DNA of 35,423 nt from Streptococcus sp. HSISM1 (GCF_000448565.1 NZ_CM002128.1:989458-1024880); one strand, 5' to 3'; counted from the first letter of the stretch, positions 16,648-28,312 are shown. Notes: generated from the letters alone by a model not told the origin. A program made the numbers and translations.

Positions 16648-16656
16648 AGTATACCA
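16648..16656 (-). promoter_or_regulatory. Extended -10 promoter of aldC
   Basis: TGG followed by TATACT on the minus strand (-10 at 16648-16653), 29 nt before the aldC start, in the gap after the TPR gene. No strong -35 box. Confidence 0.5.
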
Positions 16657-16690
16657 CAAACTATTCCGAATCTTCACGATATGGTTTTGA

Positions 16691-17920
16691 TTAGAGGCTA
16701 TCATAGAGTGTTTGCATCTGCACATCGTCTGGTACGATCGCCAAATACTGATTAGCCACTTCACGCGCCTTAGACACATCTCCAGCCTCACGCAACAAAT
16801 AAACATAGGCTTCGAGGAATTCTGGGTTGTCCTTTAAATCCTCATAGAGCTCTTGGTAGGCTGAGACGGCCTCTTCTGTTTTCTCCAAGGCAGCCAAAGC
16901 ACGGGCAATGTTCCAACGGGTGACAACCGTTTCGACTTCTTCATTTTGCCAATCCAAGACTTGGTCAAAGCGTTCCTGTTCCAAATAAAGGGTGGTCAGG
17001 CGAAGAGCAATCTCTTCGAGATCATCTGCCACTTCTTTAGCCTCTAATAGATAAGCTTCTGCCTGTTCAGGCTGGTGAAGTTCATAAGAAAGCTGAGAAG
17101 CAAGGAGCTTCAATTGGGCATCAAAGGGATTCTTCTGGATCCCTTGTTTAGCAATCTTAAGTGCTTTTTCACGGTCATTTTCAGCCTGTAAAGCCAAGGC
17201 ATAACCATACTCATAGCCCTCAAAATCAGGCGACAAGGTATCAATTTGTTTGTAGTAGATCAAGGCTTTTTGGAATTCTTCTTGGTCAGACAATAGGGTC
17301 GCTAATTCGTAAGCAATCTGGTCATCAAACTCAATCTCCAGAGCTTTCTCTAAGAAAGGAACAGCTGCTTCAAACTTACCAAGATTGGCATAGGCAAAAC
17401 CAATTCGTTGATAGGTGGAAATTCCTGTTGCTTCCAAAATCTCCCGATTGTCCAACTGGGCATACTCTTGGATAGCCTCTTGGTAGCGTTCCAATTCCAG
17501 ATCAATTTCAGCTAGCCCTAATTGAATGATCGGATCATCAGACAGACGGGCTGCTTCAACTAATTTTTCACGCGCCACATCTGCTAGGCCTTCCATCTGA
17601 TAGAGATCAGCCTTAACCAAGAGACTGGCCACATACCAGTTAGAGTCTTGCTCAATTTCTTCTAAATAAGCAAAGGCCTCTTCCATTTGACCTTCCTCTG
17701 CAAGGATAGTTGCCAAACTTAGATACACTTCTGGATAGCTTTCTGCAATCTGTTCATAGATCTCCTTTGCCTGAGGGTAAAAACCGATACTTTCAAGATA
17801 TTGACCTAAATCCAATAATTGTGCTTCACTATCTTCTAACAAAGCCTGTTGAAATTGAACTTCTGCCTCTTCTAGCTCTTGCCGATCGAGAGCCTCTACC
17901 ATTTGTTGACTATGACTCAC
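16691..17920 (-). CDS. Tetratricopeptide repeat protein
   Basis: A 409-residue, strongly acidic soluble protein made of about ten TPR units across its whole length, for example AEVQFQQALLED, AKEIYEQIAESYPE, AFAYLEEIEQDS, AVPFLEKALEIEFDD and AYELATLLSDQEEFQKALIYYKQI. No signal peptide or enzyme domain is seen, so it is probably a protein-protein scaffold in the cytoplasm. The start is a GTG at 17920 with AGAGGA 8 nt upstream; the ATG at 17902 lacks a site. It overlaps the AI-2E transporter gene by 11 nt, so the two are cotranscribed. The binding partner is unknown. Confidence 0.9.
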   Translation of the reverse strand: MSHSQQMVEALDRQELEEAEVQFQQALLEDSEAQLLDLGQYLESIGFYPQAKEIYEQIAESYPEVYLSLATILAEEGQMEEAFAYLEEIEQDSNWYVASLLVKADLYQMEGLADVAREKLVEAARLSDDPIIQLGLAEIDLELERYQEAIQEYAQLDNREILEATGISTYQRIGFAYANLGKFEAAVPFLEKALEIEFDDQIAYELATLLSDQEEFQKALIYYKQIDTLSPDFEGYEYGYALALQAENDREKALKIAKQGIQKNPFDAQLKLLASQLSYELHQPEQAEAYLLEAKEVADDLEEIALRLTTLYLEQERFDQVLDWQNEEVETVVTRWNIARALAALEKTEEAVSAYQELYEDLKDNPEFLEAYVYLLREAGDVSKAREVANQYLAIVPDDVQMQTLYDSL

Positions 17921-19085
17921 TGTGTGTTTCCTCTTCTACTTCATTATGTTCTTCATACAAGCCACTGACGACCTTATACCATTCAAAGATAGCTCCAATC
18001 ACCACCTTAGCAGATGCATAGACTGGAATTCCAAGGAAAACTCCCCAGATTCCAAACATAGATCCTGACGTCAAGAGCACAAATAAAATGGTAATCGGAT
18101 GGATATTTAACTGGCTTCCCAAAACCAACGGTGATACAAAACGTCCTTCAATGGTTTGCTCCACTGCAAATACAATCAAGACCTTGATAAACATCTCCGG
18201 TCCTGCTACCAAGCCCAATACTAAGGCAGGTAACATGGCTAAGAAACTACCCAAGTAAGGGATCAAATTCAAGATCCCCGCAGAGATCCCCAGTGTCACC
18301 GCATAGCGCAAGCCAATGATCTTAAAGAAGATGATGAACATAATGGCGACGACAATGGCTACCGTAATTTGCCCTCGAACGTAGTTGGAGAGTTGGGTGT
18401 TGACATCTGAGAGAACTTGTTCAGCCGATTTACGAATCTTAGTCGGTAAGAAGCGAACAATGTGGCCCTTTAAATTTTTTCCATCTCGAAGAAGATAAAA
18501 GACAATAAAAGGCATGATAATCAAGGCAACAATGACTTGCGAAGCCACCCCGATCAAGTTGCTGACCCAATTGACAGCCCGACCGGAGATCGAACTCGCC
18601 CAAGAAGTAATGTTTGCAGACAATTCCTTGGTGATCTCATCTAATTGGGGTTTGATATCTGAGGAGACGCGATTATCTAGAAAATCATCGATAGTTGCAT
18701 TGGCCTTTTCCAAATAAGTTGGCAAGTTATGAAAGAAACTCACCACTTGTCGTTGGACGGATGGAATCACTACAGCTAGACCCCAAATTAAAAGCACTGC
18801 AATCAAGAAAAAGACGAAGGAAATCGCAAAAATCCGCTTGAGTCCTTTTCTTTCAAGAAAGTCAACAATAGGGTTAAGCAGGTAATAGAGTAAACCAGAG
18901 ATAATGACAGGCAGCATGACTGCTCCGGCAAACTCAAAAATAGGAATAAAAATAAAGGTGATTTTACTCAAAACCAAAAGGTTCAAGCCCAACAGCAAGG
19001 TAACTAAAAATACGGTAATGGCCTTGTTGTCTAAAAACCATCTAAAAAACCAGGACAAACTAAACTGTTTTTCTTTATTATCCAC
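17910..19085 (-). CDS. AI-2E family transporter
   Basis: A 391-residue membrane protein of the AI-2E/PerM family (PF01594). About eight hydrophobic segments are visible, with two near the N-terminus (residues 17-70), a long hydrophilic loop (about 115-160) and a C-terminal group containing LRYAVTLGISAGILNLIPYLGSFLAMLPAL, the family hallmark, and LVLGSQLNIHPITILFVLL. Members export autoinducer-2, or sodium/protons in some species; which applies here cannot be told. The start is a GTG with AAGGAG 6 nt upstream. It leads a two-gene operon with the TPR protein. Confidence 0.9.
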   Translation of the reverse strand: MDNKEKQFSLSWFFRWFLDNKAITVFLVTLLLGLNLLVLSKITFIFIPIFEFAGAVMLPVIISGLLYYLLNPIVDFLERKGLKRIFAISFVFFLIAVLLIWGLAVVIPSVQRQVVSFFHNLPTYLEKANATIDDFLDNRVSSDIKPQLDEITKELSANITSWASSISGRAVNWVSNLIGVASQVIVALIIMPFIVFYLLRDGKNLKGHIVRFLPTKIRKSAEQVLSDVNTQLSNYVRGQITVAIVVAIMFIIFFKIIGLRYAVTLGISAGILNLIPYLGSFLAMLPALVLGLVAGPEMFIKVLIVFAVEQTIEGRFVSPLVLGSQLNIHPITILFVLLTSGSMFGIWGVFLGIPVYASAKVVIGAIFEWYKVVSGLYEEHNEVEEETHSES

Positions 19086-19116
19086 AGAGAACTCCTTTTC
19101 ATTTCAATCTGTTTCT

Positions 19117-19122
19117 ATTTTA
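19117..19122 (-). promoter_or_regulatory. -10 box of the AI-2E transporter operon
   Basis: TAAAAT preceded by TGC (extended -10) on the minus strand, 31 nt before the GTG start; the -35 box is weak. Confidence 0.45.
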
Positions 19123-19196
19123 GCATTTTTTGAGCTTGAAGTTACGAAAAAACTAGCAAAATAAGAAAGAAAGGCCCTCCTCTTTTCAACTAGCAA

Positions 19197-19225
19197 TTGC
19201 CTTCCAATAGGACCTTTGATATAAT
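19197..19225 (+). promoter_or_regulatory. Promoter of the 6-phosphogluconolactonase gene
   Basis: TTGCCT (19197-19202) and TATAAT (19220-19225) are 17 nt apart, with the TTTGATATAAT context also seen before pavA. Confidence 0.7.
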
Positions 19226-19253
19226 AAACCTAACAAATCATACGAGGTGACCT

Positions 19254-20264
19254 ATGTCTCAAACCATTTATTTCGGTACCTATACCAAAAAAGAATCCAA
19301 AGGAATATACAAGGCACAATTTGACCCTCAAACAGGGACATTGAACCATCTGGAACTAGTGGCAGCTGAGCCCAATCCAACCTATATCGCCTTTTCTGAA
19401 AAAGGCAACCTCTATAGCGTCGGAGCTGAAGAGGGAAAAGGAGGAATCGCAAGTTTTACAGCTGATTTTCAGCCGCTCAATCACGTCGTTGAAGAGGGAG
19501 CACCACTCTGCTATGTCTCTGTCGATGACAAGCGTCAACTGGTCTATGGAGCCAACTATCACAAAGGCCAAGTTCTCGTATATCAGCTAGAGGCAGATGG
19601 ACGTTTGTCCTTTGTCGATCAAGACACCCACCAAGGAAGTGGTCCTCATGCCAATCAAGCAAGTCCACATACCCACTATGCAGACCTTACACCAGATCAG
19701 TACCTGATCACGTGTGACCTAGGAACAGACAGTTTGCATGTCTATGATGTCAGTGAGCAAGGAAACCTAACCCTGATCAATCAGTACCAAACAGTTCCAG
19801 GGGCAGGACCTCGTCACCTGGTCTTTCATCCTCACTATAAGACTGCTTATCTCATTAATGAGTTAAATGCTACAATCGATGTACTCTTTTATGATGGTAT
19901 GGGTGAATTCGAACACTTCCAAACTGTTTCCACACTTCCATCAGACTACGATGGTCAAAAATGGGCTTCTGCGATCAAGCTCTCAGCTGATGGAAAATTC
20001 CTCTATGCATCTAACCGTGCTCACAATTCCATCGCTGTCTTCAAAGTTGTGGCTGATGGTAGCCTAGAACTCATTGAAATTGTTCCAACTCAAGGACTCA
20101 ATCCACGTGATTTCACACTTAGTCCTGATCAAAACTATTTGATCGCAGCCCATCAAGATTCACCTAATGCCACTGTCTTCAAACGAGATTCTGCTAGCGG
20201 AAAATTGACCCTTCTATCCGACGACTTCTATGTTCCAGAGGCCGTTTGTACGGTTTTTCATTAA
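19254..20264 (+). CDS. pgl: 6-phosphogluconolactonase (beta-propeller lactonase)
   Basis: A 336-residue seven-bladed beta-propeller of the lactonase family (YkgB/YbhE type). Repeated blade motifs are visible: IYFGTYTKKESKGIY, GPHANQASPHTHYADL, GAGPRHLVFHP, FLYASNRAHNSIAVF and GLNPRDFTLSPD. The enzyme hydrolyses 6-phosphogluconolactone in the pentose phosphate pathway, although some propeller homologues have other roles. GAGGTGA lies upstream of the ATG. The gene is on its own between divergent and convergent neighbours. No active-site anomalies were noticed. Confidence 0.92.
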   Translation: MSQTIYFGTYTKKESKGIYKAQFDPQTGTLNHLELVAAEPNPTYIAFSEKGNLYSVGAEEGKGGIASFTADFQPLNHVVEEGAPLCYVSVDDKRQLVYGANYHKGQVLVYQLEADGRLSFVDQDTHQGSGPHANQASPHTHYADLTPDQYLITCDLGTDSLHVYDVSEQGNLTLINQYQTVPGAGPRHLVFHPHYKTAYLINELNATIDVLFYDGMGEFEHFQTVSTLPSDYDGQKWASAIKLSADGKFLYASNRAHNSIAVFKVVADGSLELIEIVPTQGLNPRDFTLSPDQNYLIAAHQDSPNATVFKRDSASGKLTLLSDDFYVPEAVCTVFH

Positions 20265-20274
20265 GTCGTTTTAG

Positions 20275-20303
20275 TTGTCAAACCTCTAAAAAAATGATTA
20301 AAT
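20275..20303 (+). promoter_or_regulatory. Promoter of the 61-residue protein gene
   Basis: TTGTCA (20275-20280) and TTAAAT (20298-20303) are separated by 17 nt, 56 nt before the ATG. Confidence 0.5.
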
Positions 20304-20359
20304 AGATGAGAAAAAGGCGTGAGCCTGACTTCACAACTTATATTTTAGGAGACCCTAAC

Positions 20360-20545
20360 ATGAATCCATTGGACTTATTTAACCAAGTTAAAGAAATGAT
20401 CGAAAAGAAAGATTTCGACGCTGCAAAGAAATTTGTTGATGACAACAAAGACAACCTCGGTGACTACCTTGAACAAGCCAAAGGGCTTGTATCTGGAAAT
20501 GAAATGGTCAGCGGTGCCTTGGACAAAATCAAAGGCTTGTTCTAA
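20360..20545 (+). CDS. Small acidic/amphipathic protein, unknown function
   Basis: A 61-residue protein beginning MNPLDLFNQVKEMIEKK and ending ALDKIKGLF. It has no membrane segment or cysteine and is predicted by eye to be helical, with alternating charged and hydrophobic residues. The start at 20360 has TAGGAGA 8 nt upstream; a longer frame from 20306 has no site. It has its own promoter and a strong terminator, and sits between pgl and eno, so it is a genuine short gene. I do not recognise a family. Confidence 0.75.
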   Translation: MNPLDLFNQVKEMIEKKDFDAAKKFVDDNKDNLGDYLEQAKGLVSGNEMVSGALDKIKGLF

Positions 20546-20552
20546 TAAGACG

Positions 20553-20585
20553 ATTCCTCAACTATCTAGTTGAGGAATTTTTGTT
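20553..20585 (+). terminator. Terminator of the 61-residue protein gene
   Basis: ATTCCTCAACTA pairs with TAGTTGAGGAAT, followed by a TTTTTG tract. Confidence 0.85.
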
Positions 20586-20597
20586 TACCCCAATCGC

Positions 20598-20630
20598 AAA
20601 AAAAGATCCTTGAGAAAACTCAAGGATCTT
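20598..20630 (-). terminator. Terminator of eno
   Basis: AAGATCCTTGAG and CTCAAGGATCTT form a 12-bp stem around four bases, followed on the minus strand by seven T residues. Confidence 0.9.
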
Positions 20631-20649
20631 CCTAGTCTAGTAAACTAGA

Positions 20650-21957
<1,308 letters not shown>

Positions 21958-21993
21958 TTACTCTCCTTATTGAGTTATATTTTTTACTCCTCT

Positions 21994-22022
21994 ATCATAT
22001 CGTAATTAGGCTATTTTTTCAA
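21994..22022 (-). promoter_or_regulatory. Promoter of eno
   Basis: TTGAAA (-35, 22017-22022) and TATGAT (-10, 21994-21999) are separated by 17 nt on the minus strand, 39 nt before the start codon. Confidence 0.75.
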
Positions 22023-22150
22023 GAAAAAACAAGGAAATCTACGAAAATTGAGAAGTTTTTAACAAGAAAACGGTTCCACTGTCTTATTTTCTGCCATTTC
22101 CCCTTCTTATTTAATTTTTTAGCATTCTTCTACTCTTCTGCTACGCTTTA

Positions 22151-22159
22151 TGCTATACT
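22151..22159 (+). promoter_or_regulatory. Extended -10 promoter of the yueI-like gene, 6 nt from ATG
   Basis: TGC followed by TATACT (22154-22159); only six bases separate it from the ATG at 22166, and no Shine-Dalgarno fits. The transcript would start at or next to the ATG. Confidence 0.6.
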
Positions 22160-22165
22160 AAACTT

Positions 22166-22632
22166 ATGACAGATATTAATAAAACGATTTTAGAAAAAGC
22201 TGCTGGTCCTACTCGGTTCAATCCTGATGAACAGCGTCGATTTTTGGAGACATATGAGGAGCGTGTGATTGCATCATGTACCTTGGAGGAGGCAAGGGAC
22301 AATCTCTATTTGGAGCACTATTCTTCAATTCTTACGAACATTTCAGAACGCTTTGAACCTGTATTGGTCAAGATTTCGCCTGCCTTGGATGAAAGCAGCC
22401 AACTTCAATATTTGAAAAAACAAAGGATCTTGGTCTTGTGGCAAGCATTGTTTCAGATGACTGTCGCCACTCTCCCTTTGGTCTCATCATCCATACTGAT
22501 CATCCATCTGGAATTTCTCCAACCGATATCAGCCTCCAGTATCCAAATTTGTTTGAAAAGAAAGAAGAGAGCACAGCACCTGAAAAAAATCATTTTGGAA
22601 ACGCCTCTTTAACTAAAGAAAGAACCAATTGA
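22166..22632 (+). pseudogene. yueI: YueI-like (DUF1694) gene, frameshifted at an A-run
   Basis: The first frame (22166 onward) reads MTDINKTILEKAAGPTRFNP and matches the N-terminal half of the YueI/DUF1694 family. After the A6 run at 22415-22420 it turns into an unrelated sequence ending at 22612. The -1 frame continues the family pattern exactly: KDLGLVASIVSDD, HSPFGLIIHTDHPSG and LFEKKEE, ending at 22632. One more A in the run would give one 155-residue protein. Known function: none; the family is conserved in Firmicutes. The frame break could be a sequence error, a mutation or, less likely, recoding. Its 3' end overlaps the terminator shared with the glycerate kinase gene. Confidence 0.8.
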
Positions 22633-22663
22633 AAAGGAATTTCCTTTTCAATTGGTTCTTTTG
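22621..22663. terminator. Bidirectional terminator spanning the ends of yueI and glycerate kinase genes
   Basis: AGAACCAATTGAAAAGG (22621-22637) and its reverse complement (22643-22659) form a 17-bp perfect stem with a 5-nt loop. The left arm covers the last codons of the yueI-like frame and the right arm the last codons of the convergent kinase gene. Confidence 0.85.
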
Positions 22664-23775
22664 TTTGCTTTCATTTTTAAGAGGTTCCCAATATTTCGGG
22701 CACAGGAAATCAGATTTTTTTCAGCATGAGTGAGTGCATCTGCCACCTTACAAGGACCTGGCACAATAGAGAAGGCAGCCTCAATATGATGACTTGGGAA
22801 TGCTGGCAAATCGTCCGCTAAGCTACCACAAATAGCAAGCACTGGGATCTTATCTGATGTTCGTTTGGCTACCCCGACAGGAGCTTTTCCCGACAGAGAT
22901 TGGAGGTCCATCCTACCTTCTCCCACGACGACCAGATCCGCTTTTTGAACCTTACGATCGAAGTCGATTAGATCCAAACTTTTCTCAATTCCTGAGGAAA
23001 TCTGACCTCCCGCAAAAGCGACCAAGCCTGCTGCCATGCCACCTCCAGCTCCGGCGCCAGCCATAGATAATATTCGTGGATCAACTAGCTGATAAAAATC
23101 CTCCATAGCTTGATCAACTGCTGGAAACAGAAGGGAATTCAATCCCTTTTGCCCGCCAAAGATATAGGTTGCTCCTTGACTGCCACAGAGAGGATTGGTG
23201 ACATCCGTTAAGACCAGGAGCTCGATGTCTTGTAAAGCATTTGGAACCGCACTGGTATCTATTCTATCCACACGATCGAGTGAAGCACCAACTGGACGAA
23301 GCAGATGACCTTGGTCATCATAGAAGGCTACCCCTAGTCCGGCTGCCATCCCAATCCCACCATCATTGGTCGCTGAACCACCAATTCCCACACAAATCGT
23401 TTTAACCCCTCGGTCAACCAATTGCAAAATCAGTTCACCAATTCCTCGTGTCTCTAGTTCTAGTGGATTGCGTTTTTCAGCTGGGATAGAGCCTAAGCCA
23501 ACAAGAGAGGCCATCTCAAAAAATGCCATCTCATCTTTTTGGTAATAAGCCATTGAAACAGGCTTCCCAAATGGTCCTGTTACCTGAGTATGCTTCTTGG
23601 TTAAATTCAGAACGCCAGCAAGTGTATCCATGGTTCCTTCGCCACCATCCCCTATGGGAAGGAGGTCAAAAGTTGCATCTGGTAGAGCCTCTTGAAATCC
23701 TTTTTTTAAGGCTTCTGCTACTTGTTTGGCGGATAAGGATTCTTTAAAAGAATCCGGTGCTAGTAGGATATGCAT
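22648..23775 (-). CDS. glxK: Glycerate kinase
   Basis: A 375-residue glycerate kinase of the GlxK/GarK family, phosphorylating D-glycerate with ATP to 2- or 3-phosphoglycerate and so feeding lower glycolysis. Landmarks: MHILLAPDSFKESLSA at the N-terminus, PIGDGGEGTMDTL (about residues 42-54), CVGIGGSATNDGGIGMAAGLG (about 127-147) and VVGEGRMDLQSLSGKAPVGVA (about 287-307). It overlaps the upstream serB gene by 16 nt, so the pair is coupled. The last codons lie in the terminator stem. Confidence 0.95.
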   Translation of the reverse strand: MHILLAPDSFKESLSAKQVAEALKKGFQEALPDATFDLLPIGDGGEGTMDTLAGVLNLTKKHTQVTGPFGKPVSMAYYQKDEMAFFEMASLVGLGSIPAEKRNPLELETRGIGELILQLVDRGVKTICVGIGGSATNDGGIGMAAGLGVAFYDDQGHLLRPVGASLDRVDRIDTSAVPNALQDIELLVLTDVTNPLCGSQGATYIFGGQKGLNSLLFPAVDQAMEDFYQLVDPRILSMAGAGAGGGMAAGLVAFAGGQISSGIEKSLDLIDFDRKVQKADLVVVGEGRMDLQSLSGKAPVGVAKRTSDKIPVLAICGSLADDLPAFPSHHIEAAFSIVPGPCKVADALTHAEKNLISCARNIGNLLKMKANKRTN

Positions 23776-24428
23776 GCTGTTTCCTTTCTATGCTGGTCTA
23801 GAATTTCAAGAACAAGGCTTAGATCGCTCGTTTCAATACGGTATGGAGCTCGTTCGGCTACGATTGGCTTTGCCATAAAGGCAATCCCGATTCCGGCTGT
23901 TTCAATCATGGGAAGATCATTGGCACCATCTCCCATAGCAATCGTCTGACTTCGTGGAATATGATTTTCTCTCGCCCATGTCAGGAGGTTGTCTTTTTTT
24001 CTTTCAGGGGTCACAATCTCTCCGAGCACTTTCCCTGTCAGACGGCCATCAAAAGTCTGCAAACGATTAGCACGAACCAGATCAATTCCTAAAGACCTCG
24101 CGATAGGATCGATGACTTCATGAAATCCCCCTGAAACAAGGCCAACCTTGTAACCTCTTTGATGAAGTTCCGTGATTAAGGTCTTAGCTCCCGGTGTAAC
24201 GTCCATCTGCTCTATAATTTTCGGAAAGATAGATGTCTCCAAACCTTTCAATAAAGCGACACGCGCCTGTAAAGATGCTGCAAAATCCAGCTCTCCATTC
24301 ATTGCTTGTGCTGTTATCTCTGCTACTTTTTCTCCCACGCCAGCTTCTTGAGCTAGTAGATCAATCCCTTCCTGTCGGATCAAGGTTCCATCTACATCCA
24401 TAACGAGGAGACCGGTTACTTCTTTCAT
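23760..24428 (-). CDS. serB: Phosphoserine phosphatase
   Basis: A 222-residue HAD-superfamily phosphatase producing serine from phosphoserine. Motif I is Asp11-V-Asp13-G-T (nucleophile and general acid), motif II is SGG at 99-101, Lys144-145 provides motif III and GDGAND at 166-171 is motif IV. The cap segment MNGELDFAASLQARVALLKG is typical of SerB. GAAAGGA precedes the ATG. It heads a two-gene operon with glycerate kinase, linking serine and glycerate metabolism. Confidence 0.94.
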   Translation of the reverse strand: MKEVTGLLVMDVDGTLIRQEGIDLLAQEAGVGEKVAEITAQAMNGELDFAASLQARVALLKGLETSIFPKIIEQMDVTPGAKTLITELHQRGYKVGLVSGGFHEVIDPIARSLGIDLVRANRLQTFDGRLTGKVLGEIVTPERKKDNLLTWARENHIPRSQTIAMGDGANDLPMIETAGIGIAFMAKPIVAERAPYRIETSDLSLVLEILDQHRKETACISY

Positions 24429-24453
24429 CGCTTTCCTTTCTTATTTCTCCCTT

Positions 24454-24482
24454 ACTATACAAAAATAGGGTTTAAATTTCAA
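24454..24482 (-). promoter_or_regulatory. Promoter of serB-glycerate kinase
   Basis: TTGAAA (-35, 24477-24482) and TATAGT (-10, 24454-24459) are separated by 17 nt on the minus strand, 25 nt before the start codon. Confidence 0.75.
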
Positions 24483-24504
24483 GTTTCAATGATCATTTGA
24501 AGAT

Positions 24505-24537
24505 AAAAAAACGACCTCCTAAGAAGTCGTTTTTTTG
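24505..24537. terminator. Terminator after ezrA
   Basis: An AAAAAACGAC/GTCGTTTTTT stem with T-runs on both strands, directly after the ezrA stop and before the serB promoter. Confidence 0.85.
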
Positions 24538-24540
24538 TTA

Positions 24541-26265
24541 TTAGAAGCGAATTTGCTCCCGAGTTTTTTCATACGAAGTAACAAAGCGATCGGTCACTCC
24601 AGCTTCTACCATCTCCAAAGCATCTGAGATGACTTTGAAGGAAGCCGCATAGTCATATTCTCTTTCGAAAATATAAAGGGATTCATCAAAAGCTGCTTGC
24701 ACATGATCATCAAATGAACGGTAACGGTTTGAGTATTGCAACAACTGCTCAGTTAAAGTAGCATTTTGTACAATTCGATAAGTCGCTTCTTCCAATTCAT
24801 TCATATCATTTGTCAAAATATCTAACAAACGATTGGTTGATTCGATGTTGATTTTATCCCCTTCCAACTCATCCATCAAAGCCTCTGTATTGTTGCTTGC
24901 TGTGAAGAATAATTCCAAGAATTCTTGAGGGATTCCTGGCAAGTTTCGCTTGTCCATATAGCGTTTAATGGCATGCAAACGGTTGGCATAGATATTGACT
25001 TTTTGGCGAGCATTGGCATCGTCTTTTTCAATTTTTGAAAGGGAATCACTTAAGCTGATTTGCTCATCTTCGATTTCTTTCAAGCGAGCCTCAATAGCTT
25101 CTAACTCTTCTTCTACGATAGAATAAGCTTTTTGTGTTTCAGATGAATCTTTCAAAGCATCTTCTACCACATTTTCTTGTGAAGATAGCTCAGCTTCTAA
25201 CTCTTTTAATTGTTGACTGAAAGCTTCATTCAAGACAAATGTTTTACCAAGGCGTTCCACTTCTGCTGCAAGGTTGCTATTGTTATCTTTTGCGTGTTTC
25301 AAATAGCCAGGCAGTTGTTTCACTAACTTCTTCACGACTTTTTGTGATTCGATTTCACGAGTAAAGATGTGATACAATGCATCGATTTCCTCTTGAATTT
25401 GCTCATTTTCGTAAATAGCATTGTCCAATTCAAGCGCGGATACATTTGCCATATTGTTCTTCAAGGAAGCATGCAACTGTTGGAAACGAGATTCAATATC
25501 TGTTTCAGTGAAGTGGTAGCCAGATTCCAAAAGCTTGCGGTAGCCACTTTCCAAATCCTCTAATTGGTCTGGAAGTTTTGACTGAAGAGCAGTGACAATT
25601 TCTGGCACTCGCTCAACAATTTGTTTTAAGGCCACAATATGATTCTCAGCTGTATCAAGGATTTCAGCCGCTTCAACAGGGTCACCTGAAGAATTCAAGG
25701 TGACAAATTGTGAAAACTCAGATTGAATATTCCCAATTTGCTTTTCAATTTCAGGAAGCGCACTGCCATAACGCTCTGGATCTGAAGTGACTTCTTTTTG
25801 AAGTTCTTCAAACATATCTAAGGCATGAACCACACGTCCGCTATTTTTTTGTTCTTGCTCTTCAAGATCTGATAGGGCTTGGCGAATCGCTTTGATATCT
25901 TCGTCGATCAACTGGATCTGACTTTCGATATTGTCAATAGCTTGTTTAGCCTTCATGAAACGGAAAGAATTATTGTAGCCTTCCGCCTCAAACAGATTGT
26001 TTTCAATATCAGCAAATGAATTTAAGGATAAATCTACCCATTTTTGATTCCATTCACGAAATGCAACTTGACTTTGACCAATCAAATGCATGTTTTTTAC
26101 GGCCTCAACTTCATCGTTGACCGGAAGGTTATATAACTTTTCTTTTCGTTCTTCCAGCGCTGCCAGTAAGGCCTCGTTTCGTTTTCTCAAAATGACTGCA
26201 ACCACATATCCTACAATCAAGATAAGGGCGACAATAAAGATGAGAACAATTAGTCCACTAGACAT
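24541..26265 (-). CDS. ezrA: Septation ring formation regulator EzrA
   Basis: A 574-residue protein with one N-terminal transmembrane helix (about residues 4-26, VLIFIVALILIVGYVVAVIL) followed by a cytoplasmic domain that is almost all coiled coil (spectrin-like repeats). The conserved FREWNQKWVDLSLNSFADIE segment after the membrane anchor and the C-terminal FDEALYIFEREYDYAAS-type patch are family markers. EzrA controls FtsZ ring placement and links it to cell-wall synthesis. It has an AAGGAG site and its own extended -10 promoter. The order gyrB-ezrA-serB is, from memory, conserved in related streptococci. Confidence 0.97.
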   Translation of the reverse strand: MSSGLIVLIFIVALILIVGYVVAVILRKRNEALLAALEERKEKLYNLPVNDEVEAVKNMHLIGQSQVAFREWNQKWVDLSLNSFADIENNLFEAEGYNNSFRFMKAKQAIDNIESQIQLIDEDIKAIRQALSDLEEQEQKNSGRVVHALDMFEELQKEVTSDPERYGSALPEIEKQIGNIQSEFSQFVTLNSSGDPVEAAEILDTAENHIVALKQIVERVPEIVTALQSKLPDQLEDLESGYRKLLESGYHFTETDIESRFQQLHASLKNNMANVSALELDNAIYENEQIQEEIDALYHIFTREIESQKVVKKLVKQLPGYLKHAKDNNSNLAAEVERLGKTFVLNEAFSQQLKELEAELSSQENVVEDALKDSSETQKAYSIVEEELEAIEARLKEIEDEQISLSDSLSKIEKDDANARQKVNIYANRLHAIKRYMDKRNLPGIPQEFLELFFTASNNTEALMDELEGDKINIESTNRLLDILTNDMNELEEATYRIVQNATLTEQLLQYSNRYRSFDDHVQAAFDESLYIFEREYDYAASFKVISDALEMVEAGVTDRFVTSYEKTREQIRF

Positions 26266-26307
26266 ATAAAAACTCCTTCATCGTATTACTTGAACGTAAT
26301 CCTAGTA

Positions 26308-26316
26308 ATTATACCA
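26308..26316 (-). promoter_or_regulatory. Extended -10 promoter of ezrA
   Basis: TGG followed by TATAAT on the minus strand (-10 at 26308-26313), 42 nt before the ezrA start, in the gap after gyrB. Confidence 0.65.
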
Positions 26317-26351
26317 TAAAATATCCATTAATGGGAAGCGTTCGTTGAATT

Positions 26352-28300
<1,949 letters not shown>

Positions 28301-28312
28301 AATTTCCCTTTT

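Noticed and set aside
22412-22423. Programmed -1 frameshifting in the yueI-like gene
   Set aside because: The slippery heptamer A-AAA-AAC is not in the required frame, no clear downstream stimulator is seen, and three other genes nearby show the same homopolymer-type breaks.
22857-23066. Plus-strand frame opposite glycerate kinase
   Set aside because: Shadow of a conserved gene, no ribosome site or promoter.
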